From positions 1 through 14,598 of the forward strand of contig JAYWHK010000020.1 of NCBI GenBank assembly GCA_043777755.1: a stretch of DNA of 14,598 bases, written 5' to 3'. Positions 6,328 to 13,450 of the stretch are shown one piece after another. The DNA is from CANHEE01 sp043777755 (GTDB lineage Bacteria > Bacteroidota > Bacteroidia > Chitinophagales > Saprospiraceae). A program made the position numbers and the translations under genes. The notes under the pieces are model-generated. The model was not told the DNA's origin. It saw only the letters and a program-made list of their open reading frames with translations, and did no database searches. Positions within the stretch are counted from its first letter, which is position 1; each line of letters begins with the position of its first letter.

Positions 6328-6387
6328 CTAACTAATTGAAAACCAAAACAATATAACAACAGCAAACAATATCAAACATTTTAAACA
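6328..6387 (+). repeat. Dispersed intergenic repeat, copy A
   Basis: The first 32 bases (6328-6359, beginning CTAACTAATTGAAAACCAAA) match 12041-12072 with a single T/C difference, and similarity continues with more changes to about 6387. The tail at 6363-6386 also resembles, in reverse complement, the segment 12011-12032 (about 20 of 22 positions with a 2-base gap). The sequence is G-poor on this strand and non-coding. It lies just past the 3' end of the minus-strand glucosaminidase-like gene. Its function is unknown; it may be a small mobile-element relic, a regulatory leader or a small RNA segment. Confidence 0.7.
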
Positions 6388-6395
6388 TGGCGGAT

Positions 6396-7055
6396 TTAAT
6401 CCTTGTCTAAACTATTGAGCTTGTACTGCTCAATTACATTTTTCACGAGCGACGTATATTCATCGCCTGTATTGAATTTTTTGCCAATCGCATCAGTCCA
6501 ATCTTCGTAATCTCCTTTTTTCAAAGCAATGTGTTCTTTTAAAAAAATGCTGTGGTCACGAAAACTTTCCCAAGCACTTGGATAAGCACGGTAGCAACGC
6601 TCTTGCTCTTGTAGCGTTTTTTTGTCCCAAGATTTGGTGCAGCGCAGTGCAAAAAAATTATTTCCGTTAGCGGCAATCTCTCTTTGCCCAACATGACTTT
6701 GAATCAATGCCGTCGCTAAAATCACCGAAGTTGGAATATTGAATTTTTCTTGCTCATTGCGGGCAACTTTTCCAAAGCGTTTTACAAACTCAATTTTTTC
6801 TTTTTCGCTGACGGCATCGTATTTTTTTTGCAATACATTTTCTGCCTTACCTGACAAAAAATCAAGCAAAGAAAGCTCTTCGCTGACGGCTGTCGTGGCG
6901 GCATTTTCAGTATATTTTCCTTTTGAAACAGATTCTTTTGAATCATGTTTGTGGTTCATGTTGAAGTTGAAGCTAAAATCTTTTTTTAGCACAGCGTAAG
7001 CTAAAATAGCAACAATCGCTATTTTAAACCAGTGGTCTTTAAACAATTGTATCAT
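6396..7055 (-). CDS. Membrane-anchored glucosaminidase-like protein (GH73 fold)
   Basis: A 219-residue protein with one N-terminal membrane segment (residues 9-23) without a clear cleavage site, a charged linker to about residue 55, and a glucosaminidase domain (PF01832) from about 85 to 212. Family hallmarks are present: a helix FNIPTSVILATALIQSHVG, then NGNNFFALRC (130-139), RCYRAYPSAWESFRDHSIFL (153-172) and a closing DEYTSLVKNVIEQY. In this family the first helix carries the catalytic Glu (typically A-x-x-x-L-E-S-G-x-G). Here the codon is CAA, giving Gln119, and the Gly-Trp following is His-Val. Peptidoglycan hydrolysis may therefore be lost, leaving a glycan-binding role, or another acid may be used. 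It is a single-gene unit facing the peptide gene, with a shared terminator at 6252-6292 beyond the repeat. A 255-base AT-rich spacer lies upstream to 7310. Confidence 0.82.
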   Translation of the reverse strand: MIQLFKDHWFKIAIVAILAYAVLKKDFSFNFNMNHKHDSKESVSKGKYTENAATTAVSEELSLLDFLSGKAENVLQKKYDAVSEKEKIEFVKRFGKVARNEQEKFNIPTSVILATALIQSHVGQREIAANGNNFFALRCTKSWDKKTLQEQERCYRAYPSAWESFRDHSIFLKEHIALKKGDYEDWTDAIGKKFNTGDEYTSLVKNVIEQYKLNSLDKD

Positions 7056-7310
7056 AAAAAACTATTTTATAATGTGTTAATAATCAATGTTTTAATAAAA
7101 ATAATAACTATTTTTGTTTTAATAGTTTATTATTATAACACAAATATAAAACAAAAAGTTTATTTTATCAAACAATAAAACAAATATTTTTTATAAAAAT
7201 AGATAAAAATAAATTATCTTTACTCTTGCAAAGTCGCAACAATGCAAAATACAAATTAACTGATTGTGATGTAAAATATCTTTTAACCAAATTAAACTTA
7301 ATTGCAAACT

Positions 7311-8063
7311 ATGAAAAAAAGTTTGTTTTTTATTTTTTACTTATTTGTTGTGCAATCCTCTTTTGCACAACTATCACTTTATCCTCGTTCTGGCATTATT
7401 ATCAATCGCAATAAGCCAGTTGCTTTTAAGGAATTTTACGATAGCGTTTATGAAGGCGAATTGTACTACAATTTAGGCATGGCTTATCGAAAAAATAAGT
7501 GGGATTACGAAGCAGGATTCACTTATTATGACATAGGCATTTATAGCCAAGGTTCTGATGCTGTAACTTCCTTTGGTGGCGGCTCTTTGTACGCCTTGAA
7601 TATTGAACTTAACCTTGCAGCAAGCTATAACTACATCAAAAAACGAAAATTTAGTGCTTCTATTGGTGCTGGAGTTCGATTAAGTAGGACAAGTGCTCTT
7701 TCTTCTAATACAGCTAAAATTGTAAAAAGAGGACATCGAAGCCGTGTAATTTCTCGTTATAGTGATAGGGCCGATACAGCTGTTAGTAATATTAAAACAA
7801 CTTTGTATAAAGGGAATCAAATTTTCATAGAACCACAGTTTGCTTTTAATATTTTTTTATCACCAAAAATTGCTTGGGTATTTACAGGCAGCGGAATAAT
7901 AGGATTTCGTACGATTTATGATTTAGAGATTGATGGTGTTTTTAATGGAAAACCTTATCCAACTGGTAAATATACCTTGAATGGCTCAGGGTTTACTTTT
8001 GGAACAGGATTCAAATTTTTCTTTCATAAAACCTACGAGCGAAGAAAAAAGAAAATAAGCTAA
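7311..8063 (+). CDS. Secreted protein, probable outer-membrane beta-barrel
   Basis: A 250-residue protein from the ATG at 7311; an in-frame TTG at 7302 would only add three residues ahead of the signal. MKK and a hydrophobic stretch lead to a likely cleavage after SSFA (residue 19), so it is exported. The mature part alternates hydrophobic and polar residues in strands rich in Tyr, Gly and Phe (for example YYNLGMAYRKNKWDYEAGFT, FSASIGAGVRLSR, FIEPQFAFNIFL, GFTFGTGFKFFF), as in Bacteroidota outer-membrane barrels, but I cannot name the family. The last strand is followed by a basic tail (HKTYERRKKKIS), so the usual terminal aromatic residue is absent. TATCTTTA and TACTCTTG at 7215-7228 are one mismatch each from the -7 consensus and could be its promoter. 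It ends in a terminator shared with ppc. Confidence 0.7.
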   Translation: MKKSLFFIFYLFVVQSSFAQLSLYPRSGIIINRNKPVAFKEFYDSVYEGELYYNLGMAYRKNKWDYEAGFTYYDIGIYSQGSDAVTSFGGGSLYALNIELNLAASYNYIKKRKFSASIGAGVRLSRTSALSSNTAKIVKRGHRSRVISRYSDRADTAVSNIKTTLYKGNQIFIEPQFAFNIFLSPKIAWVFTGSGIIGFRTIYDLEIDGVFNGKPYPTGKYTLNGSGFTFGTGFKFFFHKTYERRKKKIS

Positions 8064-8107
8064 AAATAAGCTCACCTTCTACATTGAGAGAAAGTGAGCT
8101 TATTTTT
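8062..8107 (+). terminator. Bidirectional terminator between convergent genes
   Basis: A perfect 14-base stem, AAAAATAAGCTCAC at 8062-8075 pairing with 8094-8107, with an 18-base loop and further T residues to 8109. It overlaps the last two bases of the barrel gene's stop codon and lies 34 bases past the ppc stop, so it can serve both genes. Confidence 0.85.
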
Positions 8108-8141
8108 TTATATTTTTCATAAAAAAGTTTTTGTTATTACA

Positions 8142-10706
8142 CTACGCTGAATTTCTCGCTGCATTGATAATGCCAAACATACAACGAATAATTAGTTTTC
8201 TACAGACATCAGCTTCTTCGACAGTACTTGCTTCCTCTAATTTTTGCAAAGCATATTGTTGAATCAAGATGATGGGCAAAATGATTTTTTCTCTAATTTC
8301 GATAGAGGTTTTAGACACTTCATTTGCTTCCAGCAATGTTTTTTGCCCAGAAATTTCTAATAAAAGTGCAATTGTGCGCTCGTATTCATCGTGCATTTTA
8401 TGCCAAAAAGGAGCGTATTGCTCGTCTTCTGACAAATAATGCGTTGCCTTGTAATCTGCTTTACTCAACGATTGCATGGAATTTTCTACCAAAGTTCGGA
8501 AAAACAAAGAATTTTCATAGAGTTTTTTAACTGATTGCAATTTACCTTCTTCCTTGAATGCTGCCAAAGCTGAACCAAAACCATAAAAACCTGGTATATT
8601 TTGCTTCATTTGCGCCCAACAACCTACAAATGGAATCGCTCGCAAATCTTCAAATTTTAAACCAGAAGCATCATTTCTTTTCGCTGGTCGGCTGCCAATA
8701 TTCGATGCACCATAAAAAGTAAGTGGCGTTTTTTTCTCCAAATAAGGTACAAAAAGCTCATGATTTTTAAAATCCAAGTAAGCTTTGTGTGCGTGTTGCG
8801 CCAGTTGTTCCAAAATATCTTTTTCTTCTTGATTTAGTCCTTGCTTTTCATTGTTAAATAGCTCATTTTCAAGTCCTGCTGTGAACAATCTCTCCAAATT
8901 AAAACCAGCCGTTGGCAACGTTCCATAGTTAGAACTGATGGTTTGTCCTTGAATGGTTACTTGAATTTCTGCATTTTCGATGCTTTTTCCGAGCGAAGCG
9001 TAAAAGGCTTGGTTGTTGCCGCCGCCACGTCCAGGAGGACCGCCACGTCCGTCAAAAAAGATAACTTTGATTTGATTTTCTCTCGAAATACTGGTAATAT
9101 TTTCTTTTGCTTGAAAAATAGAAGTATTTGCACGCAAGTAGCCTCCATCTTTTGTTCCATCAGAAAAACCTAACATAATCGGCTGTTTTCCAGCACGTTG
9201 CGCTAAATGTTTTTTATAAAAAGGATGTTGATAAAGCGTTTGCATGATGTCGTTTGCCTTTGCCAAATCTTCAATTGTTTCAAAAAGTGGCACAATATCC
9301 AAAGGAATGTTGTCGGATTGATAGACCAATTTTGCCAACGCCAACACTTCAATTACACTCAACGCTGAGTTGCAATTGCTGATAATATAACGCTCGCAAC
9401 TATGCACACCATTGTCTTTTTGAGTGGCTTGAATCGCTCGGATTGAGCCTAAAATGTCGTTGGTAATTGGGTCGTCAAACGTAAAATTATCAATTTTGAT
9501 ATTTAGCTCTAAAAGGAAATTTATTTTTTCGATTTCAGACCAAATTTCGTAAGTTTCTGGCTTAAAAATCGGTAATTCATACGCTACTTTTTGCAGAATC
9601 TGCGACCAAGCCGCACTGTGCTTGCTACTGACTTGACGAATATCTAATGCCGCAAAATAAAACCCAAACAACCTAACTTTTAAAATAAATTCGTCTAATT
9701 GGGCTAAAAAAATACCGTTGTGCAAAGTTATCAATACTTTTCGAGCCTCCAAAAGATCGTTCAAAAGGTCGTTTGATTGCTCATATTTTTCTTCGGAAGG
9801 ATTGTAGAGTGCATTGTAAATTTTATCTCGAATCGTAGCGATTTGACCTTCGACAACATCAAAAGTCAAGCGATTTTTCAGCTTTTTGATGTCATCATAA
9901 TAACAACGCAACAAGGTTTTTTTCAACAATTTGCCAACTTTAACGCTCACTTCGGGCGTTACAAAAGGATTTCCATCTCTATCTCCACCAGGCCAAAAAC
10001 CAAGACGCAATAGTTTTTCTACGGGCAAATCACTAATCTCAACTTTCAAACCATTGGCTAATTTTAGCAATGTTTGTGGAAAAATTTCATAAAAAACACT
10101 TTCCAGATACCAACAAAGGCTTTGTGCTTCGTCGTAAGGCGTTGGTTTTTGTTTGTTGATAAAACCAGTTTTCCCCAATTGCATCAACAAATTATTGACT
10201 TCGGAAAAATCATTTTTCTTAATCGCATCTTCTAATTCATCAATAATAAGTAATACTTTATCGGGATAAAATTGCGTTGGGTGCGCCGTGAGAACCAAAC
10301 GAACACTGTAATCTTCCAGCTTTGCTAAGAGTTTTTTCCGAATTTGCTCAGTGTCAATCCTTGTCAAAAGGTGTTTTATAGACCCTTTTCCGTCCATTTC
10401 ATGCGTCAAATCAAAAGCGGCATCTTCTACCGAATCGAACAGAACGACCTGACGTTCAACGTATTGTATAACATTGAACAAAAAAGTAACACGCTCAGAA
10501 GCGGTAGATTTCTCCAACACTTCATCAAAAAAATCGTGCATGATTTTGATAGGTGTTTCTTCATTGTTAAAACCTTCGTGGCTGTATTGTGCTAACAATG
10601 GGAGTAAAGTTCCTGTTCTGAAAGTACTCTGAAAAGGTAAATTCAAAAAAAGGCTGTTAAAAATATTATACTTGGTAAGGACTTCTTCTTGATATGCTTT
10701 ATTCAT
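8142..10706 (-). CDS. ppc: Phosphoenolpyruvate carboxylase
   Basis: An 854-residue enzyme (ATG at 10706; an in-frame GTG at 10733 would give 863). It catalyses PEP plus bicarbonate to oxaloacetate and phosphate, replenishing the TCA cycle in the cytoplasm. Motifs (854 numbering) are VLTAHPTQ with the essential His at 142, FWPGGDRDGNPFVTPEV with GGDRDGNP at 240-247, LGFSDGTKDGG at 512-522 and FFDGRGGPPGRGGG around 550-563. It departs from the E. coli form in three places: HPTQ for HPTE, Asp for the His of FHGRGG, and an ARNSA end instead of QNTG. As I recall, the first two are shared by Bacteroidota homologues, so this is a clade variant rather than a broken enzyme. Length is near the usual 880-930. 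The gene is monocistronic, divergent from the acyltransferase, with a 107-base gap. Confidence 0.95.
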   Translation of the reverse strand: MNKAYQEEVLTKYNIFNSLFLNLPFQSTFRTGTLLPLLAQYSHEGFNNEETPIKIMHDFFDEVLEKSTASERVTFLFNVIQYVERQVVLFDSVEDAAFDLTHEMDGKGSIKHLLTRIDTEQIRKKLLAKLEDYSVRLVLTAHPTQFYPDKVLLIIDELEDAIKKNDFSEVNNLLMQLGKTGFINKQKPTPYDEAQSLCWYLESVFYEIFPQTLLKLANGLKVEISDLPVEKLLRLGFWPGGDRDGNPFVTPEVSVKVGKLLKKTLLRCYYDDIKKLKNRLTFDVVEGQIATIRDKIYNALYNPSEEKYEQSNDLLNDLLEARKVLITLHNGIFLAQLDEFILKVRLFGFYFAALDIRQVSSKHSAAWSQILQKVAYELPIFKPETYEIWSEIEKINFLLELNIKIDNFTFDDPITNDILGSIRAIQATQKDNGVHSCERYIISNCNSALSVIEVLALAKLVYQSDNIPLDIVPLFETIEDLAKANDIMQTLYQHPFYKKHLAQRAGKQPIMLGFSDGTKDGGYLRANTSIFQAKENITSISRENQIKVIFFDGRGGPPGRGGGNNQAFYASLGKSIENAEIQVTIQGQTISSNYGTLPTAGFNLERLFTAGLENELFNNEKQGLNQEEKDILEQLAQHAHKAYLDFKNHELFVPYLEKKTPLTFYGASNIGSRPAKRNDASGLKFEDLRAIPFVGCWAQMKQNIPGFYGFGSALAAFKEEGKLQSVKKLYENSLFFRTLVENSMQSLSKADYKATHYLSEDEQYAPFWHKMHDEYERTIALLLEISGQKTLLEANEVSKTSIEIREKIILPIILIQQYALQKLEEASTVEEADVCRKLIIRCMFGIINAARNSA

Positions 10707-10775
10707 TATAGTATAGAAATTTGTGAAAGTCACTGCAAAATAACGCTTATTTTTTTAGAAAATATAATTTCATAC

Positions 10776-10783
10776 TATTTTTG
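10776..10783 (+). promoter_or_regulatory. Possible -7 element for the acyltransferase gene
   Basis: TATTTTTG matches TAnnTTTG and lies 30 bases before the ATG at 10814, inside the short ppc/acyltransferase divergent spacer. No TTG element is found at normal spacing. Confidence 0.4.
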
Positions 10784-10813
10784 TACTACTTTTACGCTTA
10801 AAAACAGACATTT

Positions 10814-11953
10814 ATGTTCAATACTAAAAACCGTATTTTCTCCTTAGACGTTGCCAGAACAATAGCAATCTTATTTGTTGTGTTAACCCATAGTGCAGCA
10901 CTATTTCCATCGTTGAATCAGGCGTATCGCCCTTTGATTCGTTATTTTTTGGGCTTACAAGGCGTTGAATTATTTTTTGTATTGAGTGGTTTTTTGATAG
11001 GAACGATTTTGATTAAAACGTATGAACAAACAGATAATTTTGATTTTACAGTTGTTAAAATTTTTTGGAAAAAACGCTGGTTTCGCACGCTTCCCAATTA
11101 TTATTTATTTTTAGCCATTTATTATTTTTTTGCATTTGTAAAAAACAAAGCACTTGGAGATGGGTCATATTTGTTTTTTTTACAAAATTTTTCGCACGAA
11201 GCATCTGATTTTTACGATGTTTCTTGGAGTCTTTGCATTGAAGAATGGTTTTATTTGACGTTGCCTTTGATTTTGTTATTTTTTCACACTTTGGAAAAAA
11301 TTTCAGTTCTAAATTTTCTGCGACTAAAGTCGCCGTTACAAACACTTCAAAATTTTTCTAAGCAAAAAAAGGTATTCCTTAGCATTTTGACTTATTTGTT
11401 GATTGGTTTTTTGATTCGCTACATTGGTATTTTCTATTTTAATTTAGAAAAAAACTTTGACGAAGGCGTACGAAAAGTAGTTTTGTATCGTTTTGATGCA
11501 ATTCCCTATGGTGTTTTGGGCGCATATTTGCATTACTATTATAAAGCTGAATGTGAGCGTTTTCAACACCATTTCAAAATTGGTTTTTGTCTTTTATTTA
11601 GCCTTTATGTGTATATACTACTTAATTTTTTAGCTAATGAGAACATTTCGCCCATCATAGCGTTGTATTTATTGCCTTTGACAGACGTGATGTTTTTGTT
11701 TTTTATACTTGGATTTTATAAAATAAAAACACAAAACAAGTACTTAATCAAAGGAGTAACAGTCATTAGTATGCTATCTTATTCTGTGTATTTGTTACAT
11801 CCATTGCTTATCTTGGCTGTTAATCAAATTTGGCTAAAATGGCAAACGCCCGTTGTTTTCAATGTCTTTTTATTTTGGTTTTCAACATTTTTTCTTTCCT
11901 ATTTAATATATATATTTTATGAAAAACCATTTATGGATTATAGGGAAAGATAA
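10814..11953 (+). CDS. Acyltransferase-3 family membrane protein (OafA-like)
   Basis: A 379-residue integral inner-membrane protein with about ten hydrophobic segments, of the acyltransferase 3 family (PF01757). Members transfer acetyl or other acyl groups to sugars of O-antigen, peptidoglycan, exopolysaccharide or lipids. Seen motifs are RIFSLDVARTIAILFVVLTH (7-26), whose His26 is the likely catalytic base, GVELFFVLSGFLIG (50-63), the RWFRTLPNYY loop with Arg88 and Arg91 (88-97), SWSLCIEEWFYLTLP (137-151) and, near the end, SVYLLHPLLIL followed by FYEKPF. This is a stand-alone acyltransferase 3 without a fused SGNH domain. The acceptor cannot be inferred because no polysaccharide genes adjoin it. 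Length is typical for the family. Confidence 0.9.
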   Translation: MFNTKNRIFSLDVARTIAILFVVLTHSAALFPSLNQAYRPLIRYFLGLQGVELFFVLSGFLIGTILIKTYEQTDNFDFTVVKIFWKKRWFRTLPNYYLFLAIYYFFAFVKNKALGDGSYLFFLQNFSHEASDFYDVSWSLCIEEWFYLTLPLILLFFHTLEKISVLNFLRLKSPLQTLQNFSKQKKVFLSILTYLLIGFLIRYIGIFYFNLEKNFDEGVRKVVLYRFDAIPYGVLGAYLHYYYKAECERFQHHFKIGFCLLFSLYVYILLNFLANENISPIIALYLLPLTDVMFLFFILGFYKIKTQNKYLIKGVTVISMLSYSVYLLHPLLILAVNQIWLKWQTPVVFNVFLFWFSTFFLSYLIYIFYEKPFMDYRER

Positions 11954-11963
11954 GAAAATGTTG

Positions 11964-11971
11964 TACCTTTG
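11964..11971 (+). promoter_or_regulatory. Possible -7 element for the acyl-CoA dehydrogenase gene
   Basis: TACCTTTG matches TAnnTTTG and lies 150 bases before the ATG at 12122, implying a long leader of about 145 bases containing the palindrome described next. No TTG element occurs at normal spacing. Confidence 0.4.
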
Positions 11972-11993
11972 TGAAGATATTATTCTAACTAAA

Positions 11994-12105
11994 TACACTG
12001 TTTTTTAGTTGTTTAATGTTTGTCATTGTTTGAAATGGTTCTAACTAATTGAAAACCAAAACAATACAACAATTATAAACAATAACAAACTTTTCAAACA
12101 GTGTA
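11994..12105 (+). repeat. Large imperfect palindrome holding dispersed repeat copy B
   Basis: The ends are a perfect 10-base inverted repeat, TACACTGTTT at 11994-12003 and its complement at 12096-12105. The arms inside remain roughly 70-80 per cent complementary in blocks (for example 12018-12027 against 12071-12080). The right half, 12041-12104, is copy B of the repeat also present at 6328-6387, with 31 of the first 32 bases identical. The left half, 12011-12032, resembles the tail of that same repeat inverted. In addition TTCTAACTAA recurs at 11983-11992 and 12039-12048. The structure lies between the acyltransferase stop and the acyl-CoA dehydrogenase start. Confidence 0.6.
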
Positions 12106-12121
12106 CTAAATAAATATAACC

Positions 12122-13288
12122 ATGTTTTTTAACTTAACAGAGGAGCATAAGGCAGTACAAGCTGCGGCTCGTGATTTTGCACAAAGAGAATTGAAACCAG
12201 GCGTTATCGAGCGTGATACGCACATGAAATATCCTACGGAACAAGTCCGAATGATGGGAGAATTGGGCTTTTTGGGCATGATGGTTTCGCCAGAATACGG
12301 CGGCGGCGGAATGGATACCATTTCTTATGTTTTGGCAATGGAAGAAATCTCAAAAATAGACAATTCTTGTTCGGTGATTATATCCGTGAACAATTCTTTG
12401 GTTTGCTGGGGCATTGAAAAGCACGGAACAGAGGAGCAAAAACGCAAATATCTACCAAAATTGACCAGCGGTGAATGGATTGGCTCTTTCTGTCTTTCTG
12501 AGCCAGAAGCTGGAAGTGATGCGACAAGCCAACAAACAACGGCTGTCGATATGGGCGATTATTACCTTTTAAATGGTACAAAAAATTGGATTACCAATGG
12601 TGGTACTTCAAAATTGCACTTGGTAATGGCGCAAACAGATGTTGCAGCTGGACATAGAGGCATCAATTGTTTGATTGTAGAAGCTGACCAAGAAGGCGTT
12701 GTGATTGGCGCAAAAGAAGACAAATTGGGTATTCGTTCATCTGATACGCATACAATTATGTACACAGATGTAAAAGTACCTAAAACAAATAGAATTGGTG
12801 TAGAAGGTTTTGGGTTTAAATTTGCGATGCAAACGCTTTCTGGCGGACGCATTGGTATTGCTGCGCAGGCTTTGGGAATTGCTGGCGGTGCTTACGAATT
12901 GGCTTTGGCGTATTCAAAAGAGCGCAAGGCTTTTGGTAAAGAAATCAGCAAACACCAAGCAATTGCTTTCAAATTGGCAGATATGGCAACAGATATTGAA
13001 GCATCAAAACTGATGGTTTATCGTGCTGCTTGGATGAAAGACCAACATATAAACTTTGATTGTGCAGCTGCAATGGCAAAACTTTTTGCCTCAGATGCAG
13101 CCATGAAACATACCGTAGAAGCTGTACAAATTCACGGTGGTTACGGTTTTGTGAAAGAATACCATGTTGAGCGTTTGATGCGTGATGCTAAAATTACGCA
13201 GATTTATGAAGGGACTTCCGAAGTACAAAAAATAGTTATCTCAAGAGAAGTGTTAAATGGCAATTTGTATATACCAACGGGCGTTTAG
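12122..13288 (+). CDS. Acyl-CoA dehydrogenase, short/medium-chain type
   Basis: A 388-residue FAD enzyme that introduces the alpha-beta double bond into acyl-CoA thioesters and passes electrons to electron-transfer flavoprotein in the cytoplasm (fatty-acid or branched-chain amino-acid degradation). Three domains are visible: an N-terminal helical part to about 118, a beta domain with CLSEPEAGSDATSQ (124-137) and NGTKNWITNG (151-160), and a C-terminal helical part with QIHGGYGF (336-343) and RDAKITQIYEGTSEVQKIV. Glu363 in YEGT occupies the catalytic-base position of short- and medium-chain and butyryl-CoA dehydrogenases, as opposed to the isovaleryl type. Length and motifs are complete. Chain-length preference cannot be read safely. 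No etfAB, thiolase or hydratase genes are nearby. Confidence 0.93.
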   Translation: MFFNLTEEHKAVQAAARDFAQRELKPGVIERDTHMKYPTEQVRMMGELGFLGMMVSPEYGGGGMDTISYVLAMEEISKIDNSCSVIISVNNSLVCWGIEKHGTEEQKRKYLPKLTSGEWIGSFCLSEPEAGSDATSQQTTAVDMGDYYLLNGTKNWITNGGTSKLHLVMAQTDVAAGHRGINCLIVEADQEGVVIGAKEDKLGIRSSDTHTIMYTDVKVPKTNRIGVEGFGFKFAMQTLSGGRIGIAAQALGIAGGAYELALAYSKERKAFGKEISKHQAIAFKLADMATDIEASKLMVYRAAWMKDQHINFDCAAAMAKLFASDAAMKHTVEAVQIHGGYGFVKEYHVERLMRDAKITQIYEGTSEVQKIVISREVLNGNLYIPTGV

Positions 13289-13330
13289 TTTTAATTAAAA
13301 TTGGTAATAACTTAGCGTATTTTGTTTAAC

Positions 13331-13420
13331 CACGAATTTTATCTAATTAAACGAATTTCACTAATCGTGATGTGAGAATTAAATCTAATTTCACTAATTT
13401 TATTAAAACTTCGTTTTAAT
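13331..13420. repeat. Degenerate tandem AATTTCACTAAT-type repeats
   Basis: The spacer between the acyl-CoA dehydrogenase and the next gene holds irregular short repeats. AATTTCACTAAT occurs at 13354-13365 and 13387-13398, ATCTAATT at 13341-13348 and 13383-13390, and ACGAATTT at 13332-13339 and 13351-13358. An 8-base hairpin, ATTAAAAC-TTC-GTTTTAAT, closes it at 13402-13420. Similar CACGAATT/TTTCAC runs are, from memory, common in Bacteroidota spacers. They are non-coding and of unknown function. Confidence 0.55.
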
Positions 13421-13450
13421 CTTAAACATACCTAAGTTTTACGAAAAAAG

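Noticed and set aside
7226..7414. 62-codon frame overlapping the barrel gene's start
   Set aside because: It is an out-of-frame shadow across the signal-peptide codons of the 7311 gene, and its hydrophobic part comes from that AT-rich stretch.
11055..11345. 96-codon frame opposite the acyltransferase
   Set aside because: The sense strand encodes complete acyltransferase motifs; the Lys/Asn-rich antisense product is a composition artefact.
6328..12104. Interpretation of the two repeat copies as attachment sites of an integrated element
   Set aside because: The 5.7 kb between them holds housekeeping and envelope genes (ppc, acyltransferase) with no integrase or cargo-like genes, and similarity fades gradually instead of ending sharply.
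12562..12852. 96-codon frame opposite the acyl-CoA dehydrogenase
   Set aside because: It is a shadow of a strongly conserved coding region.
13331..13420. CRISPR array
   Set aside because: The repeats are too short, irregular and unevenly spaced, and no cas gene is present.
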